64,000 bases of DNA from Halobaculum saliterrae (GCF_009831625.1 NZ_WUUS01000006.1:124001-188000), one strand, 5' to 3'. Positions 51,783 to 61,604 are shown, numbered from the stretch's first letter. Notes: a model not told the origin generated them from the letters alone. Program-made: numbers and translations.

Positions 51783-53234
51783 ATGGTTGAATCTCGCCAG
51801 ATGTTTCTCCACGATGTGTTCTACTCTTTTCTGCCGTTTGCGGTTAGCAAACTCCGCGGTGTCCTCGTTATTCCGATTCTGACGAAACTCTTCGGCCCCT
51901 CGACCTACGGTGTATGGATCCAGTATAGTATATCGCTGATTCTCATCACGAAACTGGCGAGCCTTGGATTAGAGAACGCGATGAACCGATATCTTCCCGG
52001 TGCTGACGACACACGACTTCGAGAAGACTACTATGCTGTTCTAGTAGTGACTCTAGCGACAGCCGTGGCAATTGGGCTATTCACTATTATATTTCGACAA
52101 ACGACAGCGGAATTTCTCTTCCCGACCGAGAGCGGTAGCACGATTCTCTTGTTACTCGCAACCGCATCGGTAGCTAATATCTACTTTGTCCAGACTTTAC
52201 AGATGCTACGATCGCAACGACGTATCAAGAGCATGAACCTCTGGCGATCCGCCCGAATCTTGGGTGAAGTCGGCTGTCTACTCGTTGGCGGCTTCTTCCT
52301 TAATTCAATTGTTGGTGTATTTCTCGGTATTCTTGCTCTCTATCTATTGTTCTCGTTACTGCTTTCGGTCCAAGCCGTTTCAATAGTCGGCGTCTCAATT
52401 CCGAGATTCGCTAATATCAGGTCATATTTGAATTTTAGCCTACCGCTTCTACTTTCGACCGTAGCGTATTGGGTTGTGAATACTTCTGACCGTTACGTAA
52501 TAACGTATTTTTTGGGACTTGATTCTGTTGGAATATATTCGGTTATGTACGCAATAGCGGCGGTAATCGGAACAGTCTCACATCCCATTATTAATGTCCT
52601 ATTTCCGGACCTCTCGGAGCTAAAGAAGGAGGGAGAAACGGAAGAATCTCAATCTCGACTCGGCATTATCGTTCGCTACTTTCTATTGTTCGCTACCCCG
52701 TCGATTGTTGGAATCATCATACTCAGGATACCAACTATCCGACTCATTAGCACGTCGACCATCGCTCGTGACGCCAATCTCATGGCGATCCTTGCTCCAG
52801 GAATGGCACTGTATGGAACATTTAATATATTTATCCAAGTATTGAAAGTTGAGGAAAGAACGCTACTTGTCGGTCTTCTCTGGGGAGGTGTTGCAATTTC
52901 AAACATCTGCTTGAATATCATCTTAGTACCAGTCTATGGCATCACCGGTGCCGCAATAGCAACGTTCACAGCCTTCGTAATTGGATTGACTTCTGCTGGG
53001 TGGTATCTCAGAGAAGATCTTGTACAGATTCGATTTGAATTTGTTCGGGTAGTTGCCTCCGCAGGTGTGATGGGTGTGTTTGTATTGATCATGAGATGGC
53101 AGTTATCTCCATTAGGGTTCCCATCGTTGTTTGCAACTGTTCTGGTCGGTATCGGTATATATACCATCTCTTCTTACCGTCTTCGGACCATTACTGGGCA
53201 CGAACTAAAATATCTCCAACAAAAACTGAGCTAA
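51783..53234 (+). CDS. Polysaccharide flippase (Wzx/RfbX-like, MOP superfamily)
   Basis: The product has 483 residues and 12-14 membrane helices. The N-terminal phrase VSKLRGVLVIPILTKLFGPS followed by TYGVWIQYSISLILITKLAS, and NFSLPLLLSTVAYWVVNTSD with RYVITYFLGLDSVGIYSVMY, are typical of the MOP flippase family. It moves lipid-linked oligosaccharides across the membrane. It fits with the polymerase, the glycosyltransferases and the sugar transferase nearby. Low G+C. Confidence 0.88.
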   Translation: MVESRQMFLHDVFYSFLPFAVSKLRGVLVIPILTKLFGPSTYGVWIQYSISLILITKLASLGLENAMNRYLPGADDTRLREDYYAVLVVTLATAVAIGLFTIIFRQTTAEFLFPTESGSTILLLLATASVANIYFVQTLQMLRSQRRIKSMNLWRSARILGEVGCLLVGGFFLNSIVGVFLGILALYLLFSLLLSVQAVSIVGVSIPRFANIRSYLNFSLPLLLSTVAYWVVNTSDRYVITYFLGLDSVGIYSVMYAIAAVIGTVSHPIINVLFPDLSELKKEGETEESQSRLGIIVRYFLLFATPSIVGIIILRIPTIRLISTSTIARDANLMAILAPGMALYGTFNIFIQVLKVEERTLLVGLLWGGVAISNICLNIILVPVYGITGAAIATFTAFVIGLTSAGWYLREDLVQIRFEFVRVVASAGVMGVFVLIMRWQLSPLGFPSLFATVLVGIGIYTISSYRLRTITGHELKYLQQKLS

Positions 53235-53288
53235 GGACCGCCTCAAGGCGGATGTATTTTATGTTAGTGCCTCTCCGTGTTACGCATA

Positions 53289-54443
53289 ATGGAGGCAGAC
53301 CAACACACGGTTTTCATTTTCTCGACACATGATATCTCCACCGTGCAGGGGACGACAGAAGCATACTACGTCTCACGATCGTTCGGGGAGCTATTCGATA
53401 CGCATGTGATCGGACCGTCCTCGACGAGAATTGTGGGTACGACATCGCACTCCTACTCGGCCTCCGGTATCCTTGGAGTCCTCTGGATGAACATTATCCT
53501 TCTCCCACGCTGGGTTTGGCTAGCGTGTAGAACGCGTCCAGACATCGTCTATGCTTATCGGAACGTCATACTTCCTCCAATCTTCCTGAAGATCTTGTTC
53601 GGTTCTCGAGTTGTCTGTGATCTTCAGGTACACCCAGTTGAACAGCCAAAAGAATTTAATAAAAACACCATAACAAACAAAATATTTTTAACATCGTCAT
53701 GGTTGGGACACAAGTTATTACTCGGTTTTTCTGATATTACAATCACGCTTAGCGAACCTCTCTGTCAGAGTATTGCTGAGAGCTTCGGCATATCAGAAGA
53801 TGAAATATATATCGTTCCGCTCGGCGTCGATCCCGATGTGTTTGTGCCACAAACCAAAGAAAATAAGGACAACTTTACCATTGTCTATGTAGGATCGATC
53901 AAAGCTCATCGAGGTATTGAATTTGTATTCAAGGGGTTGAACCAACTCTCGAAACAAACTCAGGAACGAATCAACGTTGAACTGTTTGGTCCCGTTGTCG
54001 AAGATTATGCAGCTGAAATCGAAGAACTAGCTAACGTCGGGGCATATTCCGTAACGTGGCACGGTCTGATCCCACACGAAGACGTACCCTATAAGGTAGG
54101 CAATTGTGATTGTGCAGTTTCCCCGCTCCCGCCACACGAGGGATTCAATGTCAGTTCACCCGCAAAGATATACGAGTACCTCGCACTTGGACTACCGATT
54201 ATCGCCACAAGAATAACACCGCACCAACGGATTCTGGAACATGAACATGACGCTCTTTTCGTGGAACCAGACGATACACAGGAGATGTCAGAGGCTATTG
54301 AGCGGCTTATATCAAATGAGCGGCTTCGTTCTGAACTCGGAATGAATGCGAGAGAGAAAGGTATCGAAAACAGCTGGGAGCGTCGAATCCAATCCATTTT
54401 AGAAGTGGTCAGTGACGGGACGAAGGTCGATATTCCCAATTGA
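53289..54443 (+). CDS. Glycosyltransferase family 4 (GT-B)
   Basis: The product has 384 residues. The C-terminal half shows FTIVYVGSIKAHRGIEFVFK and PLPPHEGFNVSSPAKIYEYL followed by ALGLPIIATR, the E-x7-E phrase of retaining GT4 enzymes (the first glutamate is in HEGFN). The N-terminal half has TRPDIVYAYRNVILPPIFLK. It uses a nucleotide sugar at the inner membrane face. The ATG at 53289 is preferred to a GTG at 53277. It follows the flippase by 54 bases. Confidence 0.85.
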   Translation: MEADQHTVFIFSTHDISTVQGTTEAYYVSRSFGELFDTHVIGPSSTRIVGTTSHSYSASGILGVLWMNIILLPRWVWLACRTRPDIVYAYRNVILPPIFLKILFGSRVVCDLQVHPVEQPKEFNKNTITNKIFLTSSWLGHKLLLGFSDITITLSEPLCQSIAESFGISEDEIYIVPLGVDPDVFVPQTKENKDNFTIVYVGSIKAHRGIEFVFKGLNQLSKQTQERINVELFGPVVEDYAAEIEELANVGAYSVTWHGLIPHEDVPYKVGNCDCAVSPLPPHEGFNVSSPAKIYEYLALGLPIIATRITPHQRILEHEHDALFVEPDDTQEMSEAIERLISNERLRSELGMNAREKGIENSWERRIQSILEVVSDGTKVDIPN

Positions 54444-54526
54444 CTCTGACATCGGTTGAACATTCGTCTGTCCCGTCGGATCGGAGAATCTATGTAACCT
54501 TGTAATAGAGTTTCTGGAGTCACGAT

Positions 54527-55720
54527 ATGCTCTCAACACTCACAGAACGGGGGCAAGTCGATAATGTTTTGATCTTCGTCTCGGATAGTCACCGATTCGA
54601 TTCGGTACCGAAGACAGTAACCCAACATGGAGTTACCTTCGAAGGTGTATCTGCCAGCACCTTCACCGCATCTGGGTTGCCATCGATTCTGACCGGCCAA
54701 CTCCCGAGCACTCACAAGATATGGCACTTCGACGATCAACTTGAACGAATGCCGCCGCTACTAAAGAACGCCCGAAACGTAGGATTCAATGCGGAAACAA
54801 TTTGGACCGATCTTCCCCCCCGCCAGAAACCACCACTAAAGATCCACCATGTAGATGAGAGAACGAAATTGGATGAGTTAGATTCCCCTTTTGTCCACAT
54901 TGTTCACGATAAGGGGGGTCACTCCCCATATAATGAAGACTTCGAGAACTCGCAAGGTTCTGAAGCATACTTCGAGAACGTAGGTTCACACAGATCAGCA
55001 CGAAATGATTATGTAGATGCGGTAGAAAGCTCTGCCGACCGATTTGCTGATATCGTAGCCCAACTTGAAGATCGGTCGATACTTGAGGAGACTCTCCTTA
55101 TTTTTTGCAGTGATCATGGAGAATTTATTGGCGAGAAAAACCTCGGTCAGATCTATGGCCACGGCCATCCGATGGCACCACCGTTAGTACAGGTCCCTAT
55201 CGTCTTTTGCGGTGCCGGTCTCAAGAGCGGCGTAGTTGCTGATGAGCCTATCTCAACAGCAGATATCGCTCCGACCGCAATGCGGTCGTTGGGATGGTCG
55301 CCTCGTCAAGATATTTTTGGTCAGAGTATTTGGCGGAAAACCCCGTCGAGATCGCAACCGTTGCTTTCCGAAGTCTGGAAAAAGGGAAAGCACCGGGGAA
55401 GATCTTATAATAAGTACGCGGCCACTGGCGCATGGTCAACAGGTGAATCCGGTGTCGTATTCCATCGATATTCAGCACTCGCTCGTGCATCGTACGGACT
55501 TGCAACACATCTGTACACGGCTTCCCATGCGTCTCTAACTCGCTCCCATGCGAACCACGTTACTATTAAAAGAATTCTAGGCTCTCACAGCCCGGGCGTT
55601 GTCAAATACGGTTCTAATTTGGAGGTTTCCCGGGAATCAGTAACGAACGAGTTTGAAGCGGCGGATAGGACTCAATACGATATCGACGAAGAACAGCTCA
55701 AGAAATTGGGCTATCAATAG
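54527..55720 (+). CDS. Sulfatase-like alkaline phosphatase superfamily protein
   Basis: The product has 397 residues. VDNVLIFVSDSHRFDSVPKT brings the first metal aspartates, STFTASGLPSILTGQLPSTH stands at the nucleophile, and LIFCSDHGEFIGEKNLGQIY the second metal site (D-H-G-E). The sulfatase signature C-x-P-x-R is replaced by S-G-L-P-S-I, so it lacks the residue modified to formylglycine and the conserved arginine. It is more likely a phosphatase or phosphodiester-type enzyme acting on glycan than a true sulfatase. No signal peptide, so it works in the cytoplasm unless anchored by a partner. Confidence 0.75.
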   Translation: MLSTLTERGQVDNVLIFVSDSHRFDSVPKTVTQHGVTFEGVSASTFTASGLPSILTGQLPSTHKIWHFDDQLERMPPLLKNARNVGFNAETIWTDLPPRQKPPLKIHHVDERTKLDELDSPFVHIVHDKGGHSPYNEDFENSQGSEAYFENVGSHRSARNDYVDAVESSADRFADIVAQLEDRSILEETLLIFCSDHGEFIGEKNLGQIYGHGHPMAPPLVQVPIVFCGAGLKSGVVADEPISTADIAPTAMRSLGWSPRQDIFGQSIWRKTPSRSQPLLSEVWKKGKHRGRSYNKYAATGAWSTGESGVVFHRYSALARASYGLATHLYTASHASLTRSHANHVTIKRILGSHSPGVVKYGSNLEVSRESVTNEFEAADRTQYDIDEEQLKKLGYQ

Positions 55721-56855
55721 ACGATTGATCAAAACAGTGCTTCTTGTACAGCTCTTGGACCTGTCGAGCTGAGTGTTCACATCTGAACCTTTCGACGCTC
55801 TTTCGACAGCGATCCGTCATCGCTACTCTCAGTTCATCGTCTTCAAGCAACTCCGAAATGGCATTCTTAAGCTCCTCAACGTCTCCTGGGTCGTACAGTA
55901 GTCCTGTCTCGCCGTCAGCCACTTGTTCGGGGATTCCTGCAATACGCGTTGAAACAACTGGTGTACCCGATGCCAAAGCCTCTGAAATAACTCGAGGCGT
56001 CCCTTCTCGATATGATGGGAGAACGAAGACATCGGACGCCGCTAGGAGATTTGGAACATCAGATCGATAGCCGAGGAGTCGAACGGCATCGGACAACTCA
56101 CTTTCTTCGACTCGGGTTGTAAATTCCTCTGCGATCGGCCCGTCGCCGGCTATTATGAGTTCGACACTTATTTCTTGTCTTAAAGACTTGAAGGCATCTA
56201 ACAGGTCGTAGAGTCCCTTACCCTCCGCGAGACGACCCACAAACAAGAGTCGATGATCAGCGTTGCTCTCCGGTAATATGGCTGGTTGTGAGTCGGCGAA
56301 CGCATCAATATCGACACCGTGATATATAAGTTCGTACTGCTCAGGTTCCCCAATCCCCCGATCGATAAATTCCTCTCGTATCCGTTTTGATTTGACAATT
56401 AACAGATCTGTAGTTCGTGCACTCACTCGCTCAGCAGCCAGCACGAATGCGTTCAAGAGGGGGTGGTGGTCCTCCGAAATGGGGTCTCCGTGAATTTCGT
56501 GGACGACAAACGGCGTGCGTGCTAAAAATGCTGCCCATCGTCCTACGATCCCTGCCTCGGTGCTGTGGGTATGGAGAACGTCAATGTCGTTGCGATGGAG
56601 GTACCATGCGATAGTTAACACTGCAATGAGCGCAGCTATTGGGTTATAGTGTCGTAACCTGTGAAAAACAACCGTCTTGACGCCCTTTGATTCTGCGTCT
56701 GCGAGTCGATCCTGATCGTGTGCTTCTCCAGTACCTAGGTGTAATTCATACTCCTCATCAGCCTCATGGAGCGCTTTGATAGCGTTATCAGTCGTCGTTT
56801 CAGCACCTCCGTTCAAATAACGCGTAATGAGGTGCATTACGGCTACCTCACTCAT
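55698..56855 (-). CDS. Glycosyltransferase family 4 (GT-B)
   Basis: The product has 385 residues. VAVMHLITRYLNGGAETTTD is the nucleotide-sugar N-domain loop (N-G-G-A-E), IDVLHTHSTEAGIVGRWAAF, then LLFVGRLAEGKGLYDLLDAF and LPSYREGTPRVISEALASGT (E-x7-E) at the C-domain. Starts at ATG 56855, overlapping the stop of the deacetylase gene (ATGA), and its 3' end overlaps the convergent plus-strand sulfatase-like gene by 23 bases. Product is cytoplasmic, on the inner membrane face. Confidence 0.88.
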   Translation of the reverse strand: MSEVAVMHLITRYLNGGAETTTDNAIKALHEADEEYELHLGTGEAHDQDRLADAESKGVKTVVFHRLRHYNPIAALIAVLTIAWYLHRNDIDVLHTHSTEAGIVGRWAAFLARTPFVVHEIHGDPISEDHHPLLNAFVLAAERVSARTTDLLIVKSKRIREEFIDRGIGEPEQYELIYHGVDIDAFADSQPAILPESNADHRLLFVGRLAEGKGLYDLLDAFKSLRQEISVELIIAGDGPIAEEFTTRVEESELSDAVRLLGYRSDVPNLLAASDVFVLPSYREGTPRVISEALASGTPVVSTRIAGIPEQVADGETGLLYDPGDVEELKNAISELLEDDELRVAMTDRCRKSVERFRCEHSARQVQELYKKHCFDQSSIDSPIS

Positions 56856-57814
56856 CTGTTGTCTCCCCTCTGCCAGCGTCCCTCCCGATATGCTGTTGCG
56901 ACATCCGACATCGACATCACTTCCAGTTCGCCCTCGTCACGGAGTTCTGCTGCCGTACCAAGGATCGCATCGAGTTCAGCGAGTAGCATGTCCCGATCAC
57001 TGGCCAGGTTACATGGATGAAACCACAAGTGGAATATTTCGCCGGTCTCAGCAGCTCGGCGCAGTCCCTTCTTAGCTCGCGTTCGCTGTGAGTGACATGG
57101 AGTGTACTGCCAGCCGTTGTGATATGGTCTGAACACCTGTGATCCCGGAATTTTGACCAGTCCACGGCGTTTGCTTGGCGTGACCGTCGGGGGTGTCAAC
57201 TGCGTTAATTCCTCAAGGAAGCGTATTCCCGGTTTTACAACTTTGGGAACATTCTCATGCTCGAACCATCGTTGATCGAGTCCGCGGTACACCTCAAATC
57301 CACGGTCAGCGAGTAATTTTTGATGGCCAATCTCGTTACGTGGATAAATGAAACTGTCCGGATCGATACCCTCTGCAGCTGCGATATCCAGTGCTGTATC
57401 TATCTCTGCCGCGGCCACGTCATCGAAACAGCCGTTCGCACCGAGTATCATGTGGGTATACCCATGGAGGCCTATATCATGATCCACCGTTGCGTTTCGA
57501 ATCGTTTCCAGTATCTCAGGAGCGTACCAGAGGTCCCGACTCACTTTGCTCCGACAGGGTAACGCCGACATCCAATCAATCCACTCGAAGGCTGGCTCTG
57601 GTTCCTCGTGGCTGCCTTCACAGTCTCTGAGGAGGTGGGCGACGAGCGCCCACGTCGCTGAGATTTCGTGCCGATCAAACAGTCTTACAAGATCCTCGAT
57701 TACTGCTGGAGTATTTTCGAAAGCTGAGCGTTCTGTCTCGACATCGATCATATCGAACCTCCCCCACGCCAGTTCCGTATCGAGCGAAACAATGAATACT
57801 CCGGGCTTGCTCAT
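56852..57814 (-). CDS. Polysaccharide deacetylase (NodB-like)
   Basis: The product has 320 residues. VFIVSLDTELAWGRFDM has the catalytic D of the first NodB motif and DHDIGLHGYTHMILGA the second motif with two His; YPRNEIGHQKLL is the third. It probably removes N-acetyl groups from the glycan. No signal sequence, so it acts on a nucleotide- or lipid-linked precursor inside. It overlaps both the GT4 gene downstream and the AP-superfamily gene upstream by 4 bases, so the three are a tightly coupled operon. Confidence 0.85.
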   Translation of the reverse strand: MSKPGVFIVSLDTELAWGRFDMIDVETERSAFENTPAVIEDLVRLFDRHEISATWALVAHLLRDCEGSHEEPEPAFEWIDWMSALPCRSKVSRDLWYAPEILETIRNATVDHDIGLHGYTHMILGANGCFDDVAAAEIDTALDIAAAEGIDPDSFIYPRNEIGHQKLLADRGFEVYRGLDQRWFEHENVPKVVKPGIRFLEELTQLTPPTVTPSKRRGLVKIPGSQVFRPYHNGWQYTPCHSQRTRAKKGLRRAAETGEIFHLWFHPCNLASDRDMLLAELDAILGTAAELRDEGELEVMSMSDVATAYREGRWQRGDNR

Positions 57815-59361
57815 TTGTATCCCAAGTCTTCGAGCCGATCAGATACGGATCCCGTTCTATCGACTGCCCTCTGATCTATCTCGTCGCTGGCCGTGACTCG
57901 GTTCGGTTCGCGATCTGCCGCATCTGAACCGGCCGCGAATAACTCACTTCGAACCGTCCCGTCAAAGAAGGTGGGAATATCCTCGCCATGTAGATGGAGA
58001 ATTGTCGGAGCGATGTCTAGAATGTGCATCTCCGACGAGAATGAGTCCGTGACGAAATCGTCTCCGTACGCCATGAAAAAACCAGTTTCCTTGTTCTCTC
58101 CTCGCCACGTATCGGGGTCATCGAAAACAGAATCAGCCCCGATGCTCCCATCAATATGGACATTGGGTGCTTGCCGAAGAATTATATCGGGACCTTCGTC
58201 AAGGTATGGGCCATTATACACGGAAGCAGCTGGGAGTGCCTCGCTCACGACAGTGGTTCCTTGGTCATCGACTAGTCCATCAAGTGCTTCAATAAGTTCA
58301 CTACGGATTCGTTCGTGTTCAGTCGGATCATCGGAGAGAACATACAGAGGGCCCTGCCCACTAGCCACGGCTGTTGATTGATCCCAATCGATGACCGACT
58401 CTTTGCCACTCTTTTTAATCCGTCCGTCCTCTGACGGAAGCATATCTTGGACCCGGTCTGGAATAAATTGACGTAGCCACCACTCAATTCCGAGTTTTCC
58501 GAGGAACGGACGAATACGTTCTCTGGTGATTCCCAACCGCGACAACCAATCTGTACTGCTATCGGTAGTGATCAAGTATCCCTGTTGTTTAAGCCAAGTG
58601 TTAATGTGAAATTCAATCTTAGTTTCGTTTGAACCATGATCGGACATCACGAGTAATCGATTGAGTTCATCTGCCTCTAATAACTCGCCGACGCGGTCGT
58701 CGATCCGTTGCCAAGCTTTCTCAACGACGGGATCGTCCCAATAAAAATGTTGGAGCATGTTCAGGTAGAATACTGTCAGATGTATATACTCATACTCACC
58801 GGTGGCTAATTCATCGAGGAGTACATCGAACCGCTGATCTATCAATCGGTATATTTCGTCAACACACGGGCTATCGGGATTATCTTTTGAAAGTAAGGAT
58901 ATCTGTTCCGGGTGGACTTGATAATCGTATTCATCTCTCAGTTTACTCTCTAATGACGCAGGACTAGTAAAACCGGTTTGCTCTGCTCCTGGACCGCCGG
59001 AAATGTGGATTCCATTAACATCCGGTGGCGGATAACTTGTAGGAAGGTTAATTACTGCGACATCATGATTAAGCCGTCGCCAAAACGGTTCACCATCAAA
59101 ATTCTCAATTCTGCTTGTATTACGTATATTATGCTTCTCTCTATCTATCGTTTCCCACCAGAAAACTCCGAGTTTCCCCGGATTTTGCCCGGTGGCGTAA
59201 CATTGCCAATTCGGACACGTTACCGGCGGTACACAGCTCTGCATATCTCCAGCGGTTCCTTTTCTCTGTATATACTCAATATTCGGGAGCTTATTGTTTT
59301 GTAACCAAGGCTCAATGAGTTCGAAGCTCCCACCATCCAATCCAAGAGTAACTGTTGTCAT
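57811..59361 (-). CDS. Alkaline phosphatase superfamily phosphodiesterase
   Basis: The product has 516 residues. The start TTVTLGLDGGSFELIEPWLQ gives metal Asp, CVPPVTCPNWQCYATGQNPG the threonine nucleophile (P-P-V-T-x-P-x-W, as in nucleotide pyrophosphatases/phosphodiesterases), and LLVMSDHGSNETKIEFHINT the second metal site. The family cleaves phosphodiesters of nucleotides or phospholipids; in archaeal glycan loci it is common but of unknown substrate. It starts the minus-strand operon 57811-55698, 104 bases after the stop of the sugar transferase. Confidence 0.82.
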   Translation of the reverse strand: MTTVTLGLDGGSFELIEPWLQNNKLPNIEYIQRKGTAGDMQSCVPPVTCPNWQCYATGQNPGKLGVFWWETIDREKHNIRNTSRIENFDGEPFWRRLNHDVAVINLPTSYPPPDVNGIHISGGPGAEQTGFTSPASLESKLRDEYDYQVHPEQISLLSKDNPDSPCVDEIYRLIDQRFDVLLDELATGEYEYIHLTVFYLNMLQHFYWDDPVVEKAWQRIDDRVGELLEADELNRLLVMSDHGSNETKIEFHINTWLKQQGYLITTDSSTDWLSRLGITRERIRPFLGKLGIEWWLRQFIPDRVQDMLPSEDGRIKKSGKESVIDWDQSTAVASGQGPLYVLSDDPTEHERIRSELIEALDGLVDDQGTTVVSEALPAASVYNGPYLDEGPDIILRQAPNVHIDGSIGADSVFDDPDTWRGENKETGFFMAYGDDFVTDSFSSEMHILDIAPTILHLHGEDIPTFFDGTVRSELFAAGSDAADREPNRVTASDEIDQRAVDRTGSVSDRLEDLGYK

Positions 59362-59465
59362 TGACTGGAGTTTCGCATCGACATAATTATGATTTGCGTC
59401 CTGGCGATAATGGGGCCTGACGGTCAGAATCCCAGCGGACGGCTTAGAATGAGTAGATAATGGTC

Positions 59466-60869
59466 TTATATCACTTCATCCAATACAATCCACACCTGTC
59501 TTGTAACAAGCTTGAAATCATATCCCAACGACTGGTCGCGAACATACTCTAAGTCATATCGCAACTTCTGATCCGGCTCAACACCTGTAACTCCACTCAC
59601 CTGCGCCGGCCCAGTCAGCCCTGGTTTTACGAACCACCGCTTCTGCCAGTCCACCACACCAGTCTGTATGTCAGAGTCTAACTCCGGTCTTTCTGGACGC
59701 GGTCCGACCACGCTCATATCACCCCACAGCACAGACCAGAGTTGCGGGATCTCATCAAGATGCGTCTGCCGCAACACGCGACCCACGTCCGTCACACGCG
59801 GGTCCACGCCGCCGTCGTCCTCAGCACTGAGCGTCACACCCGTCTCAGCCTCGGCGTTCTCGACCATCGACCGGAATTTGTACACGTCGAACGTCTCACC
59901 GAACACGGCTGTCCGCTCCTGACGATACAACACCGTTCCCCCGTCGTCCAGCTTGATCGCCACACAGATCCCCAAGATCACCGGCGACACCGCGACCAAC
60001 CCCGCCACCGAGAACGCCACATCGAACGCCCGCTTCGCCATGTAGTCCTGCACGTCCCATGGCTCGATCACCACGTCCACCAGCGTCCCCATCTCATCAT
60101 CACCAGTCAATACCGTGTCAGCGTGGTCGCGATGCACCTTCGCGTCGACGCCGTGCTCGTAACACGCGTCCAGCGCCCCGAAGAACTCCGCCCGGTCGGC
60201 CTGAGCGAACGCAAGCACCACGGTGTCCACGTCTTGCTCCACTAGCACGTCCTCAATGCGAGACAGTCCACCGAGCCTACTCACCCCGCCGAGCGACACC
60301 CCCCCGTCGGCGACTACAGGGTCCCCCACTGTCTCATGGGCACGTAGCGTGGTCGTCGGGCAGAGGTAACCCAGCGGCGCTCGGTCCAACTCACTGATCA
60401 CGTCCTCAATCACCCCGGGGTCGTCGCCGACGACAAGCACCCGCTCGGACTCACTGTTGGGACGGCGCCCCACCCACACGAACCATAGCGGGAGCGCGAC
60501 AAAGAGGATCGGTGTCACGAGCAGCACCGTCATCCGCGGGACTGCGTAGGTGTAGTCGAAGTAGCCGACAGTTGCGACCGCGAGGATGGCGACGAACAGG
60601 CGCTTGTGCACGAGCGCGACCGTGTTGAGGATCCGACGCGGCCGCGGGCGGTAAAGCGGGAAGAACGCGCCCGTAATCACCGCAACTGTCACCAATAACT
60701 CGATGGTAAACTCCGGCGCAGCCGGGGGATCCGTCGGCAGCTGCCCCAGCACGGGAGCCATCGACGCGAGCGACTGGACGGTGGCGTTGTTGACCACGCC
60801 GACCGCGAACGCCGACAGGAGAACCACTCCCGCGACGCTGCCCAGTCGATACCGCCAGCCTCGGTCCAT
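59466..60869 (-). CDS. Phosphoglycosyl transferase, WbaP-like (bacterial-type sugar transferase)
   Basis: The product has 467 residues. Four to five membrane helices at the N-terminus and a nucleotide-binding-like domain (RVLVVGDDPGVIEDVISELD) precede the PGT core: KRAFDVAFSVAGLVAVSPVI, RTAVFGETFDVYKFRSMVEN, TGVTLSAEDDGGVDPRVTDV, DEIPQLWSVLWGDMSVVGPR and KPGLTGPAQVSG. It moves a sugar phosphate from a UDP sugar to the lipid carrier, the first step of glycan assembly. G+C is back to high, so it may belong to the older chromosome flank. Alone on its strand at 59466. Confidence 0.9.
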   Translation of the reverse strand: MDRGWRYRLGSVAGVVLLSAFAVGVVNNATVQSLASMAPVLGQLPTDPPAAPEFTIELLVTVAVITGAFFPLYRPRPRRILNTVALVHKRLFVAILAVATVGYFDYTYAVPRMTVLLVTPILFVALPLWFVWVGRRPNSESERVLVVGDDPGVIEDVISELDRAPLGYLCPTTTLRAHETVGDPVVADGGVSLGGVSRLGGLSRIEDVLVEQDVDTVVLAFAQADRAEFFGALDACYEHGVDAKVHRDHADTVLTGDDEMGTLVDVVIEPWDVQDYMAKRAFDVAFSVAGLVAVSPVILGICVAIKLDDGGTVLYRQERTAVFGETFDVYKFRSMVENAEAETGVTLSAEDDGGVDPRVTDVGRVLRQTHLDEIPQLWSVLWGDMSVVGPRPERPELDSDIQTGVVDWQKRWFVKPGLTGPAQVSGVTGVEPDQKLRYDLEYVRDQSLGYDFKLVTRQVWIVLDEVI

Positions 60870-60896
60870 TACCGAACAGTTGTCAGGGGAATCGGG

Positions 60897-61082
60897 TTAA
60901 GTCTCACGTAACTCGGCCGGATTGAGTGGGCTCGGAAGATCGGGGTTACACTCTATGGAGGACACGTTCGGACCACCGACGACCTGGCGGCATGCGTCGG
61001 GCCACCCCGGATTACTGATCCCGATCATCCGATCCTCCGAGGTGGTCGTGATACGATATGCGAACCTCGAATCCTGTGGCAC
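60897..61082 (-). CDS. Short ORF, 61 codons, uncertain
   Basis: RFAYRITTTSEDRMIGISNP and DACRQVVGGPNVSSIECNPD are hydrophilic with two Cys. No family, start codon is weak and there are no neighbours in the operon sense. The gap 60870-61194 holds nothing else of note. It is listed only because its composition is coding-like. Confidence 0.3.
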   Translation of the reverse strand: MPQDSRFAYRITTTSEDRMIGISNPGWPDACRQVVGGPNVSSIECNPDLPSPLNPAELRET

Positions 61083-61194
61083 TCAGTAACTGACACTCTC
61101 ACGATGTACTCGTCTCCGTTGATGATTCCCGCGTATATCGACTGGACGGGACCCAAGTGCAAGCCGCTTGATCACGCCACGCTTTCGATTCAGC

Positions 61195-61551
61195 TCACGC
61201 GACGCCGACGAGCAGTCGGGGATTGTACGCCGTGGTGAACGCGCCGACGACCGCGAGCAACGCCGGCGGCGTGTAGAAGACGAGCCGGTCCCCGGCCCGT
61301 GCCCCCCAGAGACTGACGGCGAGACATGCCCCGAACACGACCGCCTTCAGCGCGATCAGTCCCACGAGACCGAACGACTCGACTGCGACAGCCATCTCGA
61401 GATTTCCCTCGTCGATCGCTGGAATGTAGCCGATCAACGCCAGCGTGGTGACGATATCGCCCACGCCGTACAGCCCGGTCGCGATCACCCACAACCAGCT
61501 GAACTCGCGGTCCTCGAACGGCGTGTCCGCGAGCGAGAGGGTGGCCCGCAT
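61195..61551 (-). CDS. Haloarchaeal membrane protein, three to four helices
   Basis: The product has 118 residues. FEDREFSWLWVIATGLYGVG followed by DIVTTLALIGYIPAIDEGNL with helices about 18-38, 53-78 and 88-108. This pattern is found in small haloarchaeal proteins of unknown function. The ATG at 61551 is chosen over a GTG one codon before. It is 53 bases upstream of the stalk-like fragment's stop on the same strand. Confidence 0.65.
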   Translation of the reverse strand: MRATLSLADTPFEDREFSWLWVIATGLYGVGDIVTTLALIGYIPAIDEGNLEMAVAVESFGLVGLIALKAVVFGACLAVSLWGARAGDRLVFYTPPALLAVVGAFTTAYNPRLLVGVA

Positions 61552-61604
61552 CACGAGCGTGTAGGGCCGACGCCGTGGATAGCTCTACCCATCCGGTCAA
61601 GTCA

